In this document: positions 1 to 11,400 of the stretch, piece after piece
Layout of the letters: every line of letters begins with the position of its first letter
Position numbering within the stretch: position 1 is the stretch's first letter
Assembly (NCBI GenBank): GCA_027924585.1
Contig: BSBM01000386.1
Span: forward strand, 3,048,001-3,112,000
Reading direction: 5' to 3'
Source: Larix kaempferi
Lineage: Eukaryota > Streptophyta > Pinopsida > Pinales > Pinaceae
Length of the DNA: 64,000 nt
Notes under the pieces: model-generated
Told to the model about the DNA's origin: nothing
What the model saw: only the letters and a program-made list of their open reading frames with translations
The model's database searches: none
Program-made: the position numbers and the translations under genes

Positions 1-1487
1 TAATTTTGTAAACTTATCGGTTTCCTCAAATCTGCGGAAAATGTGAAGATGGACTCACCCCATCCATGATGCTTTCAACTTTGTGTGGAAACTCCAAATA
101 ACTGTCGGTTTTGAAGGTCGCCATTCTTTCTTTCTGTTCAGTTTTTATGATTTATGTTGTATTATGCTATTTAATATTGGCTCTTGACATTTTGGAATAT
201 TCAAAATAATGAAATATTGTGGCATTGCATCTGGCCGGATATGTTTTTTTATAGTGCATCGTGTTAATTTTTTTGGACATCATATTATTATTGTTTGCTG
301 TTATCTTATTTTTCGTCTTAAAATGAAAATTAGCAAACGAGGGAAAGGGATGAGGACTGTGTCTCTTATATCTTTTGATGTATTGTATGGACTAGTTCTA
401 TGAGTCTCCGCCAATAATGGCAAACGTAGATTTAAATATTTTGACCTTTCTCAAAAGGGTAGCCCAAAGAGTTTTACATCAAAAGGTTAAAATGGATGAA
501 ATTACCTGAACTATTCAATGAAACAAAGGCTATCCAGGTAATGCATCATAGAAAATTAACTTACAGTAAGTTTAAACTATATCTATATAAAAAACAAGAT
601 TTTAGACTTATATTCACTTACAGGCGCTTGTGCTTTTAAGTTTTGATAGTTTCATATTAGTTGTGGTAGTTTGTGTTGTATTAACATGTGAGATTTTGTG
701 ACATCTCTTGTAGATCTCTACGAGTAAGAGACAAGGACTTCTGAGGTTATCTTAACCTTACAGAAAGTGAGCTTGCATTCTATCTCACTGCATTGTGGAT
801 ACCCGTGTATTGGGAGAGGAGGATCATTGTGACTATGGTAAGCTTTTTCTTTGATTTTCCAAGGACAAATTGTTAATCTTTATGATTGGTAATTAAGGAT
901 TTGTAATATTACTAGCACCCTTCTGAAAGTAGCCTACTACCATGCTGCTGAGTAATTTGGCCAACCTTATTTTAGTATTTAATCTGTTAAACCCTGTCAA
1001 CAAGTGGATCCCATAGTATAATTTTCTCACTTTCAAAACTGTTCTCAGATGGTTGATTGATGCATTATTAATAGAAGGCTTGAAAAGGGTCAGAAATATG
1101 CTGAATATTATTAGTTTGCCTATATCAGTGAGTAATTCCCACAATATAACATGTTAAATCATAAATTTCTGCTAGACTGTATATATGCACATGTTTTGAC
1201 AGATTTTTAATTATTCACCAGTTCTGGACTACTTTGTTGTCTGTTTCATTGTATTCTCACAAATCTTAATTTTCCCCACCCATTGTGACATAGCCTGTGG
1301 TTTTGACTTCTTCTGTAGGACCATGCTGTCTACTAGTCTTGTCATCAATTTTTAACAATTGGGTTGTAGGTTGTCAAACCTTCTTCTATCTTTTTTGTGT
1401 ACATTGTAATATGTATTACTGCTTGATACAAGAGATGTTGATATGAAAGCCATTAATTGATCTGCACAAAAATATGCAGGTCAGCCT
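1..1487. other. anonymous AT-rich DNA, no gene recognised
   Basis: I see only short open frames with no recognisable protein signature and no clear repeat structure. It could be intron or intergenic DNA. Confidence 0.4.
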
Positions 1488-1727
1488 GTAGCCAAAAGTT
1501 TTATAGCTCAAACATACATTTTAACTTCAGAAGTCATCTACTTGCAACAATATTCTGTAAGATCACGGTACTATCATAGTTGTGTATGTCATTGCTCAGA
1601 TCGTTGTGTAGCCAAAAGTTTTATAGCTCAAACATACATTTTAACTTCAGAAGTCATCTACTTGCAACAATATTCTGTAAGATCACGGTACTATCATAGT
1701 TGTGTATGTCATTCCTCAGATCATTGT
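1488..1727. repeat. two-copy tandem duplication, 120-bp unit
   Basis: A 120-bp unit beginning GTAGCCAAAAGTTTTATAGC occurs twice head to tail (from 1488 and from 1608). The copies are nearly identical; the visible differences lie near the unit ends (ATTGCTCAGATCGTT versus ATTCCTCAGATCATT). The short open frame across it is a by-product of the duplication. Confidence 0.9.
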
Positions 1728-1946
1728 ACTGGCTATCTTTGCACCACTTGAATGTGGCCAAAAACTGTGTGACATCATGATGCCCAAGTAAATATCTTTG
1801 ATGCTTTGATAATCGTTTCACAAAAATTGCATGTTCTTTCGGTGATGAGATTTGTAAGGGTCAACAAGAGAATCGATGTAATCAAATCTCACTCAATTTT
1901 TGAAATAGCTTCTTTACAAGTGCACTAGAGAGAGATAGTTCTATTG

Positions 1947-2022
1947 TGCCAGAGAGGGAGAGTGCAAAAGCCAAGCACAAGTGTGCTAGAGAGAGAGTGC
2001 AAAAGCCAAGCACAAGTGCGCT
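1947..2022. repeat. short tandem repeat, about 34-bp unit
   Basis: The block GAGTGCAAAAGCCAAGCACA is repeated twice with GAGAGAG-rich joints. The rest of 1728-2099 shows nothing recognisable. Confidence 0.7.
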
Positions 2023-2099
2023 AAAAACAGAAATCCACAAGTATGCCCAAGAGAAAATGCCAATCATAAGAGAAAAACGCCAAAATAGAAGACACACGA

Positions 2100-3440
2100 T
2101 TCAACATGTCCTCCATTGTTATTATCTGACCTTCAGCATATGCATAAAATACAGATGCAAGCTAATCTTGACCTTTTTCCTTGCACCAATGTGAAATGTT
2201 AATAGCAACAAAACAAGCCTTCTGATATTGTTGCTATAGTGGAGACTCGAAACCCAGAATGGGGTCCTTTTCCTTCTGAAGTTGTAAACAGAGCCAGGGA
2301 AGCAACCCAACAATATGCCTGAGCATCCTTGTCTCAGAATCACCAAATAAGCAATCACATGACTGCAACATTATTCAGGACAGAACTTCAATAGCTGAAG
2401 CATGACTGACAGTGGACATAAGGCCTTTCAGTACTAATGGCTGAACTCCTTCAAAATCTAGAGCCTTTCCTATTTCTGTTCCAAATTCAGCATGTATGTG
2501 ACTCTCAAAACCCTTTGAATCCAGCCTACCTAAATACTTATCCTGCTGGTTGCTTTCAAATTCATCTCTAGGCATATTGGTTAACATCACATTTTCAGCT
2601 GTACGGTCTTGAGATGATATTCTGTCAATTACACGAGCAAAAAGTTCGAAACCTTGTGTGTATACATGAACGAAATCAGTATGCATCATAGCCACGCAGC
2701 CCCTAAAACTGTGGGTAGAGAATAACCTTCTCTGGCTCCATGATCTCAAGCATTACTTGTAAAGTCAACAATATCTCCATAATGAAACCCAAAACTTGTG
2801 GGGTTGGGTTGCTAAAGCATCGATGCAAGCATCTCAACAATGATACACAAGTATCACTCGTTACACTTGGGCATAAAGCACGGTATATTTGATGTGAGCG
2901 ACAAGCCAGATGTCATGAGGTGCATTACAAAGCCCACTTTAGTGCCTCTCCTCCCCAACGCTCCCAAAGATCACCTTGGAAAAATATTGCATCAACAACA
3001 CTAAGTACAAGTGCAAATAATAATGCAGCACTTGGAAGTTCTGTGTGAGTTAAAGTCACATCCTCATTTTCCCACACCACGTTGCCGTTCTTTGATTGGA
3101 CATATTTAATTAAGCTGACTACCTGTTGTTTATACTCGCCTTCACCATAATCCCCAACACCATAAAGATCAAGGTGTCGCCCTACAAGCGAGTATAGTAG
3201 GTTTACAAGAAGATGCTGGCAATGCTCAAGTACAATATCTTCGGAGCTATCCATAGAGACAAATCTGACATGAAATAGCAAAGGAAGGTGACCAAGAAAA
3301 TCTTCATCATTTTCATATGCTATTTCTGCTAAAAGAACTAATGTTATATCAGCACGAGAAAGACAGTGATGATGACCCTGTAATGCAGATTGCAATTCTC
3401 CTGCAGTCACAGCAGGATTTCTAGACCGAATTTATTCTAA
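2100..3440 (-). pseudogene. FURRY-like cell morphogenesis protein, decayed fragment
   Basis: The minus strand encodes an internal segment resembling plant FURRY homologues: very large ARM-repeat-like proteins that, in animals and fungi, scaffold NDR-kinase signalling in cell morphogenesis. Seen in order: AELQ-type start near 3410, LLAEIAYENDEDF, VSMDSSEDIVLEHCQHLLVN, KQQVVSLIKYVQSKNG, TELPSAALLFALV, DAIFFQGDLWERWG, then HLACRSHQIYRAL, CVAMMHTDFVHVY, SQDRTAENV, FEGVQPLVLKGLMSTVSH and finally GLLPWLCLQLQ near 2280. The segment is interrupted by several stops (two just after 2925) and a one-base insertion near 2725, so it cannot give the protein. It reads through about 1.3 kb without an evident intron, which would fit a retrocopy, but a single large exon is also possible. 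The identification is from recall of the family, not a search. Confidence 0.8.
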
Positions 3441-4163
3441 TGAATTTGGAGTGTCAACAAAATAGTCACCACTATCTCTTGACAAGTGTCGGATTTTGAG
3501 GCTACTAGTGGAGATCCTGACACTCATTAGTGGGCCCGACATATTCATCAAGGGGCCAGAACCTGTAAAGAGTTGCCTCGATCTTCCTGTATGCAACTTG
3601 GACATACTATTGTGAAGGACTCATGGTAAGTTGTGTTAATTAGGTTCAGCATTTGAATGAGTGGATAGAACACCATTGTGAAGCAAATCAAGCAAAAATA
3701 GCATAACATGGAGTCGAACTCTATTCCATTGTAAGTATAAGCTTGAAATATCATTTTCTGTTTGTAGAATATACTTGTTTTCTTTACATTTTGATAAAGG
3801 TTTCAATTATTTTGTACCAATTTTGAATGGATTGGTAGGTGAAACACAATATTTTTCTGTTGTGATTCTTTACATGACTACACCTGCAAGAGATTCATAA
3901 TTCTTTTTCTTCCTATTTTTATTGTATTTTCCAATCTTTTATTGATTATCCTTATAACTTTCCTTGTGAAATTATTCACAAGGTCTTTCAGCCTGCCATC
4001 TATGGTAGAGAAAGTGCACATGTTATAATCTCAAATAACCTTGTTTTTAAACTTTTTTATATGGTATTTCAGCCTATCATCTATGTAAGAGGCCCGACAC
4101 CTGAAGGCATGACGATGGTACCCATGATACTTCTAGATGGGTGCGTTGGATACGTATTTTAAG
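3441..4163. other. anonymous DNA with a short repeated exon-like start
   Basis: No gene is recognised. Two similar TTTCAGCC-led stretches (near 3984 and 4069, followed by ATCTATG) look like duplicated splice-acceptor regions belonging to the exon-like pieces that follow. Confidence 0.35.
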
Positions 4164-4633
4164 TCTCACCATCAATTGGGTTTCGTTCACCTCCACATCA
4201 TTGACATGCGAAAGGTATACTCATTTCTTTTTGTTCTATTTTGACATTCAAAATTTATACTTGGTGAAGGTTACATTCTTAAGTTATTGGATTGTTGGTT
4301 ATTTTTAAAGGGTCTGTTTATTCACTAGCTAACTTTACCCTTGTATCACCCTCAAGAAACTTGAGTCCCCCAACAGTCTCACTATCAATCATGTTTCCTT
4401 CCCCTCCAAATCATCGGCATGTGAAAGGTATACTTCCTTTCTTTTCACAGATCTTTGAGATGTATTATGAGTATAATAGTAGCAAAATTTACTAAGCACG
4501 ACCTGCTTATTGCATTGTTAGGACCCTTTGCTTCTCCTGCAAACATTGCCCCTTTGGAATCACCTCAGATGACACGGAGGATACCTTTGGCACCACCGCC
4601 ATTGGCATTTATTCCTCCCTCCACCTACTAAAG
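4164..4633 (+). pseudogene. proline-rich exon-like segments (three), partly duplicated
   Basis: Three segments bounded by AG and GT occur at 4164-4214, 4377-4427 and 4522-4633. The first two are both 51 bp, about 75% alike by eye and both followed by GTATACT, so one is probably a duplicate of the other. Read in phase, the second and third give a Ser/Pro-rich peptide (SIMFPSPPNHRHVKG, then SPANIAPLESPQ, then PLAPPPLAFIPPSTY and a stop). The first copy has TGA where the second has CGG. Such proline-rich sequence is seen in extracellular regions of plant receptor-like kinases such as ALE2 or PERK types, but no kinase domain lies here. Low-confidence relic of a host gene. Confidence 0.3.
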
Positions 4634-4723
4634 GTATGGAAAGTACATAATATATTTTGTTATTCTTTGAAAATTCATTCTGTTATCACGAGTTGAATTT
4701 CTCTGTAATTGTTATCATTTTAA

Positions 4724-4793
4724 GGGTGCTAGCTCAATGGTAGAGCACCTGCTTTATAGGCAGGAGGTTGGTGGTTCGATTCCTCTGTACCCT
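4724..4793 (+). tRNA. tRNA-like gene, anticodon probably UAU (Ile), no intron
   Basis: A cloverleaf can be drawn. The D arm is GCTC/GAGC with loop AATGGTA. The anticodon stem is CCTGC/GCAGG with loop TTTATAG, placing TAT at positions 34-36. The B-box is GGTTCGATTCC and the acceptor GGGTGC pairs with GTACCC with one G-T. The A-box TAGCTCAATGG is good. The T stem has one mismatch and the 5' acceptor arm seems one base short, so it may be a pseudogene or an organelle-derived copy. Nuclear plant Ile-UAU genes usually carry an intron, and this one does not. Confidence 0.6.
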
Positions 4794-4809
4794 ATATATA
4801 TTCTGAAAC

Positions 4810-5231
4810 CACTAAAAATGATAAATGACTAAAACAATGACCAAAATTTGCATATAAATGACCACCAGTACAACATGAGAGATAAGTGACAAAAAAAGAT
4901 CAAAATATGCATATAAATGACCACTTTTCAGTTGGCGATCGCTGGTAGCAAATTAGCGGTCATTTATCATGTGACAAAAAATTTGGTCATTAATTGTGAC
5001 AATTAATGGTCATTAATTGTGACAATTAATGACCAAATATATGACCAAATTAATGACCAAATATATGACCACAAGATAAGTTATAAATGACCAAGCTAAA
5101 TATGACCACATTTTTGGTCGCGTGATAAATGACCGCTAATTTTCTACCAGTGGTCACCAACTCAAAAACGGTAATTTATATGGGGATTTTGGTCGTTTTT
5201 CTTGTCATTTATTTCTCATTTTGTACTAGTG
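4810..5231. mobile_element. CACTA-like non-autonomous element (MITE)
   Basis: The right end, read inwards on the minus strand, starts CACTAGTACAAAATGAGAAA. The left end has the matching CACCAGTACAACATGAGAGA at 4863, preceded by a degraded tandem copy of the same end that starts CACTA at 4810. The interior is filled with the motif AAATGACC and its complement GGTCATTT, about a dozen copies on both strands, and folds on itself; subterminal repeats of this kind are typical of CACTA elements. There is no coding capacity. I could not match a 3-bp target duplication (GAC or AAC on the left, AAT on the right). A related element lies at 56240. Confidence 0.75.
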
Positions 5232-6059
5232 AATTAAGCGAACATTATTGCCAGCTGAAATAGACCGAGAGAAAAATGGAGAATTTTGTTGTCTAGAATT
5301 AATACACTGATATTGGAAATACCACTCATAAGGTAAAACAACATTTTCATAGGTCACTCCTGACCTTTCAGCATTTGAAATGCCTATTGTGATGCAATCC
5401 TTGAGAATTGTGATGCAATCCTTGAGAACTGGTTGTTTGATATTTGGATATGCTGTATTGGAAAGTATGAAAGTTGTCTGAATTATAGCAGAGAGGAATT
5501 TAGACTCATCAACCATTTGCAATCCTTGGACTCCTATCAACATTTTCCATGCATCCTTTAAATGAGGATCTGCTAAGCCCATAGCAATAATCAGGAATTA
5601 AGGTTCTAGACTGTGTTCCTGATTGTAAATTTCCTGTTAGTGTGCCTATTCGGGCATGATATCAAAAAGCTCCACTATACAGGGAGTATTTATTCCTATT
5701 CTGAAAAGAGGAGCCAGACCAATTCTAATGCCTCCAAAGTGGATATAACTGTATCTACGAGACTGAAAGTATTCTGCAAACCTTCTTAACTCATCTTTGG
5801 AAAACATATTTATTGCAATAATCTGAGTAGTCAGACCAGAGATTTTAATCTTCAATTCTATTTCTGTCAAAGCAACCTTTTTTCTAAAGATAGCAATTAA
5901 ATGTTTTTCATTAATCTCTGAGCTATCAAGTCTTGGTGGATTCCAAGATTGAGGATCTACTTCTGCACATTCATCTATTTTAGATATTCTAAAACTAACT
6001 TCAGATAATCTTCTTTTGTCTACTGAAGAGAAGGACCTGCTAATACGATTCAGTGCCAT
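5226..6059 (-). pseudogene. caulimovirid-like movement protein relic
   Basis: Two minus-strand frames in the same phase (6059 to 5646, then 5582 to 5226) resemble the cell-to-cell movement protein (30K superfamily) of plant pararetroviruses in Caulimoviridae. The supporting block is the YIHFGGIRIGLAPLFRIGI segment followed by an acidic/hydrophobic stretch, and downstream the GLADPHLKDAWKMLIGVQG and SNTAYPN-type segments. At least three stops lie between the frames, so it is inactive. No polymerase or coat region is next to it. The 3' end runs into the MITE boundary at 5231: the last stop codon is within the MITE's CACTAG end, so the MITE landed in or beside this coding relic. Family assignment is by pattern recall. 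Confidence 0.65.
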
Positions 6060-6689
6060 TTGTGAAATAATATCAAAACATATTTTATCCTTTGCACAAC
6101 GTACGGGGACCTTTTATGTTTCAGTAATCAACAAAGATGAAGACCTAATCCAAGGATTTTTGGGTACACCCGCATATACAAACTAGATAAAACCAGGCTC
6201 TTATACCATTTATAAGCAGAGGTCTAACTGACTTGCTACTCCTATCAAGTTCTTATAAGAAAAAACGTTACGTCATGCATTTTTGGTTGAGGTCGTTTGA
6301 TCATGAGATGGAGGCTGCCATGTTGGACATGTGTATAAATTCAATATCACAAATCCACATAACCAATCTTAGGAATGAAATCATGTTGTAAATTTCCATG
6401 TGGACGTGTGCTATCATGCCAACTTTAGAGACTTGAACCATGAGTGATGCTGCTGCTAATATGAAAAATCACTTCACAAACCATCATCAGCAAAATTATG
6501 CATGAGTCTTCAATTAATAAAAAATAAAGGAAAATAATCATTATTAACCACTAAAACATCAATGGAAGTAATATGGTATTTTTCGAGAAGTTACAGCAAA
6601 TGGATGGAAAATGGAATGATAAATGGGCAATAATAGGAAGAAGATGGATGAGATAGGTGTCGATAAGTATTGAAAATAGGGACAAATCC
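6060..6689. other. anonymous DNA between virus-like relic and copia gag
   Basis: No feature recognised. The missing 3' part of the outer copia element would be expected on this side, but neither its polymerase nor its 3' LTR is visible. Confidence 0.35.
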
Positions 6690-7501
6690 GTGACCCAACA
6701 CAATCCAATCATTGCTTCCATGTGTAACAGTTCCTGTGAGAGATGAAATCAGAACATACTCTTCATCACTTGAAGAATCTTCATTGTCTTCTTTGGTTCT
6801 CTTCCTTGGAGGTTCATCATCCTCTGCAGTATGAGCATGATGTATATTCTTGTTCTTCTTCTTCTCGTGGGAGCTACTTTTGTTCTTGGGACAATGTTTG
6901 GATTAGTGTCCCTTCTCATCATAAGTGTAGCATCTAATGTGAGATAGATCTCTCTTGACGTTCCCTCTTTGATTATGGTGGTGGTGTCTTTCCTTCTTGT
7001 GATGAGGATGCTCCAACTTGGATTTATTCTTCTCGGTGTGTGTTGTGAGAGCCTAGTCTTCATTACCCATCTTCTCTTCTTGAGCTATAAGTCAAGCTTC
7101 TTCTTGTGAGCATTCCTCCCACATCCTACTGAATGTGATCAATTTCTTTCTAGCACAAATTCCTTGAATGAAAGAATCCCATGACCTAGGGAGACCATTC
7201 AAGGTGGTTATTACAATTTCTCCATTTTCCACATCTTCTCCCACAGCTTCAAGTTTCTCCTTGAGTTGAGAGACCCTTGTAAAATAGGACTGCATGGTCT
7301 CTGCATTTTGTATCTTCACATTCTTCAACTGGTTTCGCAAGGTCATCTTCCGATTTATATTATTTCCTTTAAATAGCTTGGTCAAGGAATCAAACATCTC
7401 TTTGGGTGTCTTTAAGGAATACACATGTGGGATGAGGTGATCCTTAATAGAATCAACAATGATCCTCTTTGCCTTAACCAAGTTCTTCTTGTGTAAGGCT
7501 T
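6690..7501 (-). pseudogene. outer Ty1/copia gag, 3' part, ending in truncated protease
   Basis: The minus strand continues the copia gag begun at 37890 after removal of the giant insertion. It shows the UBN2-type capsid segment (KAKRIIVDSIKDHLIPHVYS, TKLFKGNNINRKMTLRNQL, MQSYFTRVSQLKEKLEAVGE, TTLNGLPRSWDSFIQGI). Near 6920 follows a damaged zinc knuckle (CYTYDEKGH, a stop, then SKHC). After THGSNDWIV near 6690, where the protease DSGA motif is expected, the similarity stops. Gag packages the element RNA; this copy is dead because of stops, the truncation and the insertion. Confidence 0.85.
7497..7501. repeat. target-site duplication GGCTT, left copy
   Basis: GGCTT just outside the left LTR (7502) equals GGCTT at 37738-37742 just outside the right LTR, as expected for 5-bp integrase staggering. 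Confidence 0.92.
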
Positions 7502-8414
7502 TGTTGACGCCTCAGGTGTGCAGGGTGTGAAAGGTGCTGGAATGAGTTCCTAAGCTCTCAACAGAGGGGGAAAACCCAAACTGAAAGGCTTCAAAAGGTC
7601 CTACGCAAGGGCAGTTCTATCCCCAACCTGTTTGGTATAGTAATCTCCCACAGATATTCGGCCTCCGCTGGCACTCTATGAGTTGGTAAGTTTTGATCCA
7701 AGGGATCAGTTTTCCAATGAAGAAAAAAAAATGTAAAAAGTATGAAAACACAAATCTACTTAAAAAAATCTAAACTAAGTTAGATCTACTCTAAGAAGGT
7801 GTCTGAGATAAGTGCAGTTCAGCTTGATATGGAAATATATAAGTATTGTTCATCAACTCAACAGAAATGTTAAAAGACTTATTACTTATTTGCCCAAATT
7901 ACCATCAATCAATGAAAATTAACCAACAACAAATTGAGGGTTACATGCATTCAAAATTTAACCTGTAACTGATATGTTAATTGAAAAATCACCATCAATT
8001 ATATTTTTCTGATAAAACCATTTGCAAAAATCGATAAAAGTTTTAATTGAATAAACTCTTTTAAAACCTCATGAACACATAAATCATTAGCAAAGGTAAA
8101 CCCGAACTATAGATCATTGTGCTTAATAAATTGCAAAATATTTAAACAGTATTTGATAAGCAATCTGGAGTGAAATCACATTCATCAGACAAAATTGATC
8201 AATAGACAAGAAAATCTGGGAATAACTTTACTATATTAATGAAATTCCGTAAGAAAATACAAGCCTTGTATCAAAATATGGTATCTCCAGTCTCTCCTCT
8301 GGATTTTCTCCTCCAAATTCCATCATCCCTTTTATGAGAGATCATCCCTTTAAATAAAATTTACAAAATAATACAAAGAGTAAATTCCCAGAAACCGGGA
8401 TTACAAAATCAAAA

Positions 8415-11400
8415 CTAAACTAATGGCCTAGAAAAATCTTGCCATTTGTCCCAAATATCTAACAACTCATTCTCATTCGGATAGTTAGCTGACTCAAGCC
8501 CCAGCTGGGAATTACATGTGAATGTTTCCATTTCATTTTTAGCTAACTTATGCCAAATATCGATGAAAATGTGGATTTTGCCTTCCATGGTGACCGGTTT
8601 CTTAATTAATTGATCCACATCATCAATTTTGACCTCCTTAAGGAACTGAATTTTCTTCTTGGCCTCCTCACACCTGCATTCGACTTGATCAACCATCAAC
8701 TTAGGCGGGCAAGCATCTTCAATGAGCTCCAAGGCTGGGAACTGTAGAGCTTCCATGATGTTGTCTGCTGCATACCATCGCCTGCTACACATAGCCTGTG
8801 CTTTCTTCAGAATGTCTTCAACTGACTCATTAAGATCAAGCCAAGTGTTCAATGCAGCTCTGATTTTCTTGAACTGAAAACTGTTGAGAATTGGAATGTC
8901 TTCTGGTATGTTCTTGATATACCCTTGCCACTCAACAATGTTTTGATTTTCCTGAGAAGCTTGTAGACTTTTGGCTTTCTGCTCTTCAAGGACACCATAC
9001 ATCTTACCAAAAGTCATATGAGTTTCCCTAATCTCATCCAGGGCATAAAATAGCTTCTCCAACAATTTATGATGTTCTTCATTGACCTGAAGGGCCAAAT
9101 CCTTAAATTCTTGAGGTGAAAGCTTAGAGAAATTAGAAGAGGCTGCACTTGCAGTTGCATCCTCACATTGCTTTTGCTGTAAGGCTATTTTCTGTGTATT
9201 GGAAGAATTCTCAACTTGTACATTACAAAGTTCAGCCTGAAGAGAGGTATTTCTTCGCTCCAAATCCTCTAACCTATCTCCCCATATCCTCTTGAGATCA
9301 ACAACATAAATCTCATGTTCTTCCTTGGTCTTTGCTAACTCTTCTTCAAGCCTTTCAAATTCTTCCTTCTTCTGATCAATATCCCTATTCAATACCTGGA
9401 CTAAATCAAGGTTTGCACTAGCAAATGCCCCTAAAGCTGCAGCTGTCTCAATTGATCATGTCTGGGGATCATTTGTTTGCTGAGCCCATATTATTTGATT
9501 TGGAACAGATACTTCTAATCCACCTTGATTCATGCTCCTCTTCTTACCCCTCTTTATTACTGCTTTATTTTCTTTACTATAGAAATAATGTCCAAGAGGG
9601 ACTACAACATCATCTTCATATTCAGTTATTATTTCCAAACAAATGGAAATGACATTCTCTGTTGAAATTAATGAAGGTGTTTGAGTGACAACGGGACTAG
9701 GTATAGACATGGTAACTTGAGGAGTAGTCAGAGGAGTAGAGACAATCTGAGGAACTAATGGGACATGGGTTGGAGAAGGGATTGAAGTGAAGGCTTCAGA
9801 AAGTGGAACATGATCATCATTAGCAGGTGATGATGAAGACGTAATTGAGGGTGGCTCATCCACAGTGAGTAATGATAAAGTAGATATGGTTAATCGCTGA
9901 GGAACAATTGAAGGCTGGATCTCTACAATAATAGAGGGAATGGAAAATGGTACTGAGCTATCTGAAAATGGAGTGGCTCCAGAAGTCAAAGTATGAAACA
10001 ATTGTGATATGGAAAATGGTGGCATTACCCCTGGAGACAAAGTAGAAAGATCTTGAATAGATGACAATAAAAGTGCTGAAGTTGCAATGTCAGGAGTAGT
10101 AGTAACTTCCAATACCTGTTGATCAGAAAAAGAGTGATCCATGTCAATAGTGTTCAACAAATCTGTAACTGCTTGTGAATCTTTAGTCACTCCTTCAGTC
10201 ACTTCTACAGTCACATATATTGGATGAGGTGGCTCATCTTCAATATCACTGTCAATAATGTTAAGAGTAGGAACATGTAAGGTAGGAATCAGGATTTTCT
10301 GTCTCTTAGATGGGTTGGCCTCAGCCATTATTAAATCATCAGATACAGGTATAGCTGCAGCAGTCACTTGAATATCCTTAGTAATCTTAGGAGGTTCAAC
10401 TGTTTGAGTATCCAATACTGAAGTCAACTGTGCTAACTCCTGCTTCATCTGATGAGAGGTTTGCAACAAAAATTTAACTTGCTCAGCTATTTTTACCTCA
10501 GGGAGATTCTCCATAGGGGCTTTATCTTTATTCCCATCTGGATAAGTAAGCATTAGAGGGGCATTAGTCTACTGGATCTCCTTTGCTTCTTTATCTCTTC
10601 TCATTTGCTCAAGCAGTTTTAATTCCATTGTTATGTAGCTCAAAGCTTTAGCTTTAAGTTCTCTCTGATATTGCAAAATCTAATGCTTCTCTTGTACGCT
10701 CTTGGCCCTAGACAGGACCTCAGAAAAGGTATTCACTCCTTGGTAAATAGAATCATCTGGAAATTCTTCATGTACATAGTCCATCTTCATATGATGTTGT
10801 TTAAAATGTGTATCAAGGAATTTCTTAGGATCATGTTTCCTTTTGGGACCATAACCCAACTTTAAAAGAGCCAGTTGGTCACCAAGCACTGCAGCCCAAT
10901 TTGAGGTTGGGATGACGAATGGCCCAAGATTCAAAGAGAATTTAGGCCAACATTTCTTTTTGGGACCAGTGAGCTTCTTGTACACACCATTAGTAACAGT
11001 CTGATAAGAGAATTCTTCAATGAACAATCTGTCAGGAACTATTCTAGGCAGAAGATGAACAGTGTCACTTCCCTAGACTCTGATATATGAAAATGACTCA
11101 CAGACATACCAATCACCAATTGTATTGATGAAGGTTCTGGCATCAGCTGAAAAATCAGTTTCCTCTTGTTTGAATATCTTGAAATAAATGGTACCCATGA
11201 AATGGTCACAAATGTCATAGAGTAAGGGCACAAAATTGCTCTCCCATAGTGCTGAGTGATAAATATGAACTGGTGGATCTGAAGGGGTCCAATTCCATCC
11301 CAAGTTAGGATATTGGAACTCTCAGCAAAAGACATCAATAATGAAGGTTGAAAAGAAGAAGTGTGGCTTTCTCAGGGTAGGTGCTTTGTGATAGTCTTGG

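Noticed and set aside
6749-7063. 104-aa Arg/Thr-rich minus-strand frame
   Set aside because: It is an out-of-phase reading of the copia gag; the damaged zinc knuckle lies in another phase of the same stretch.
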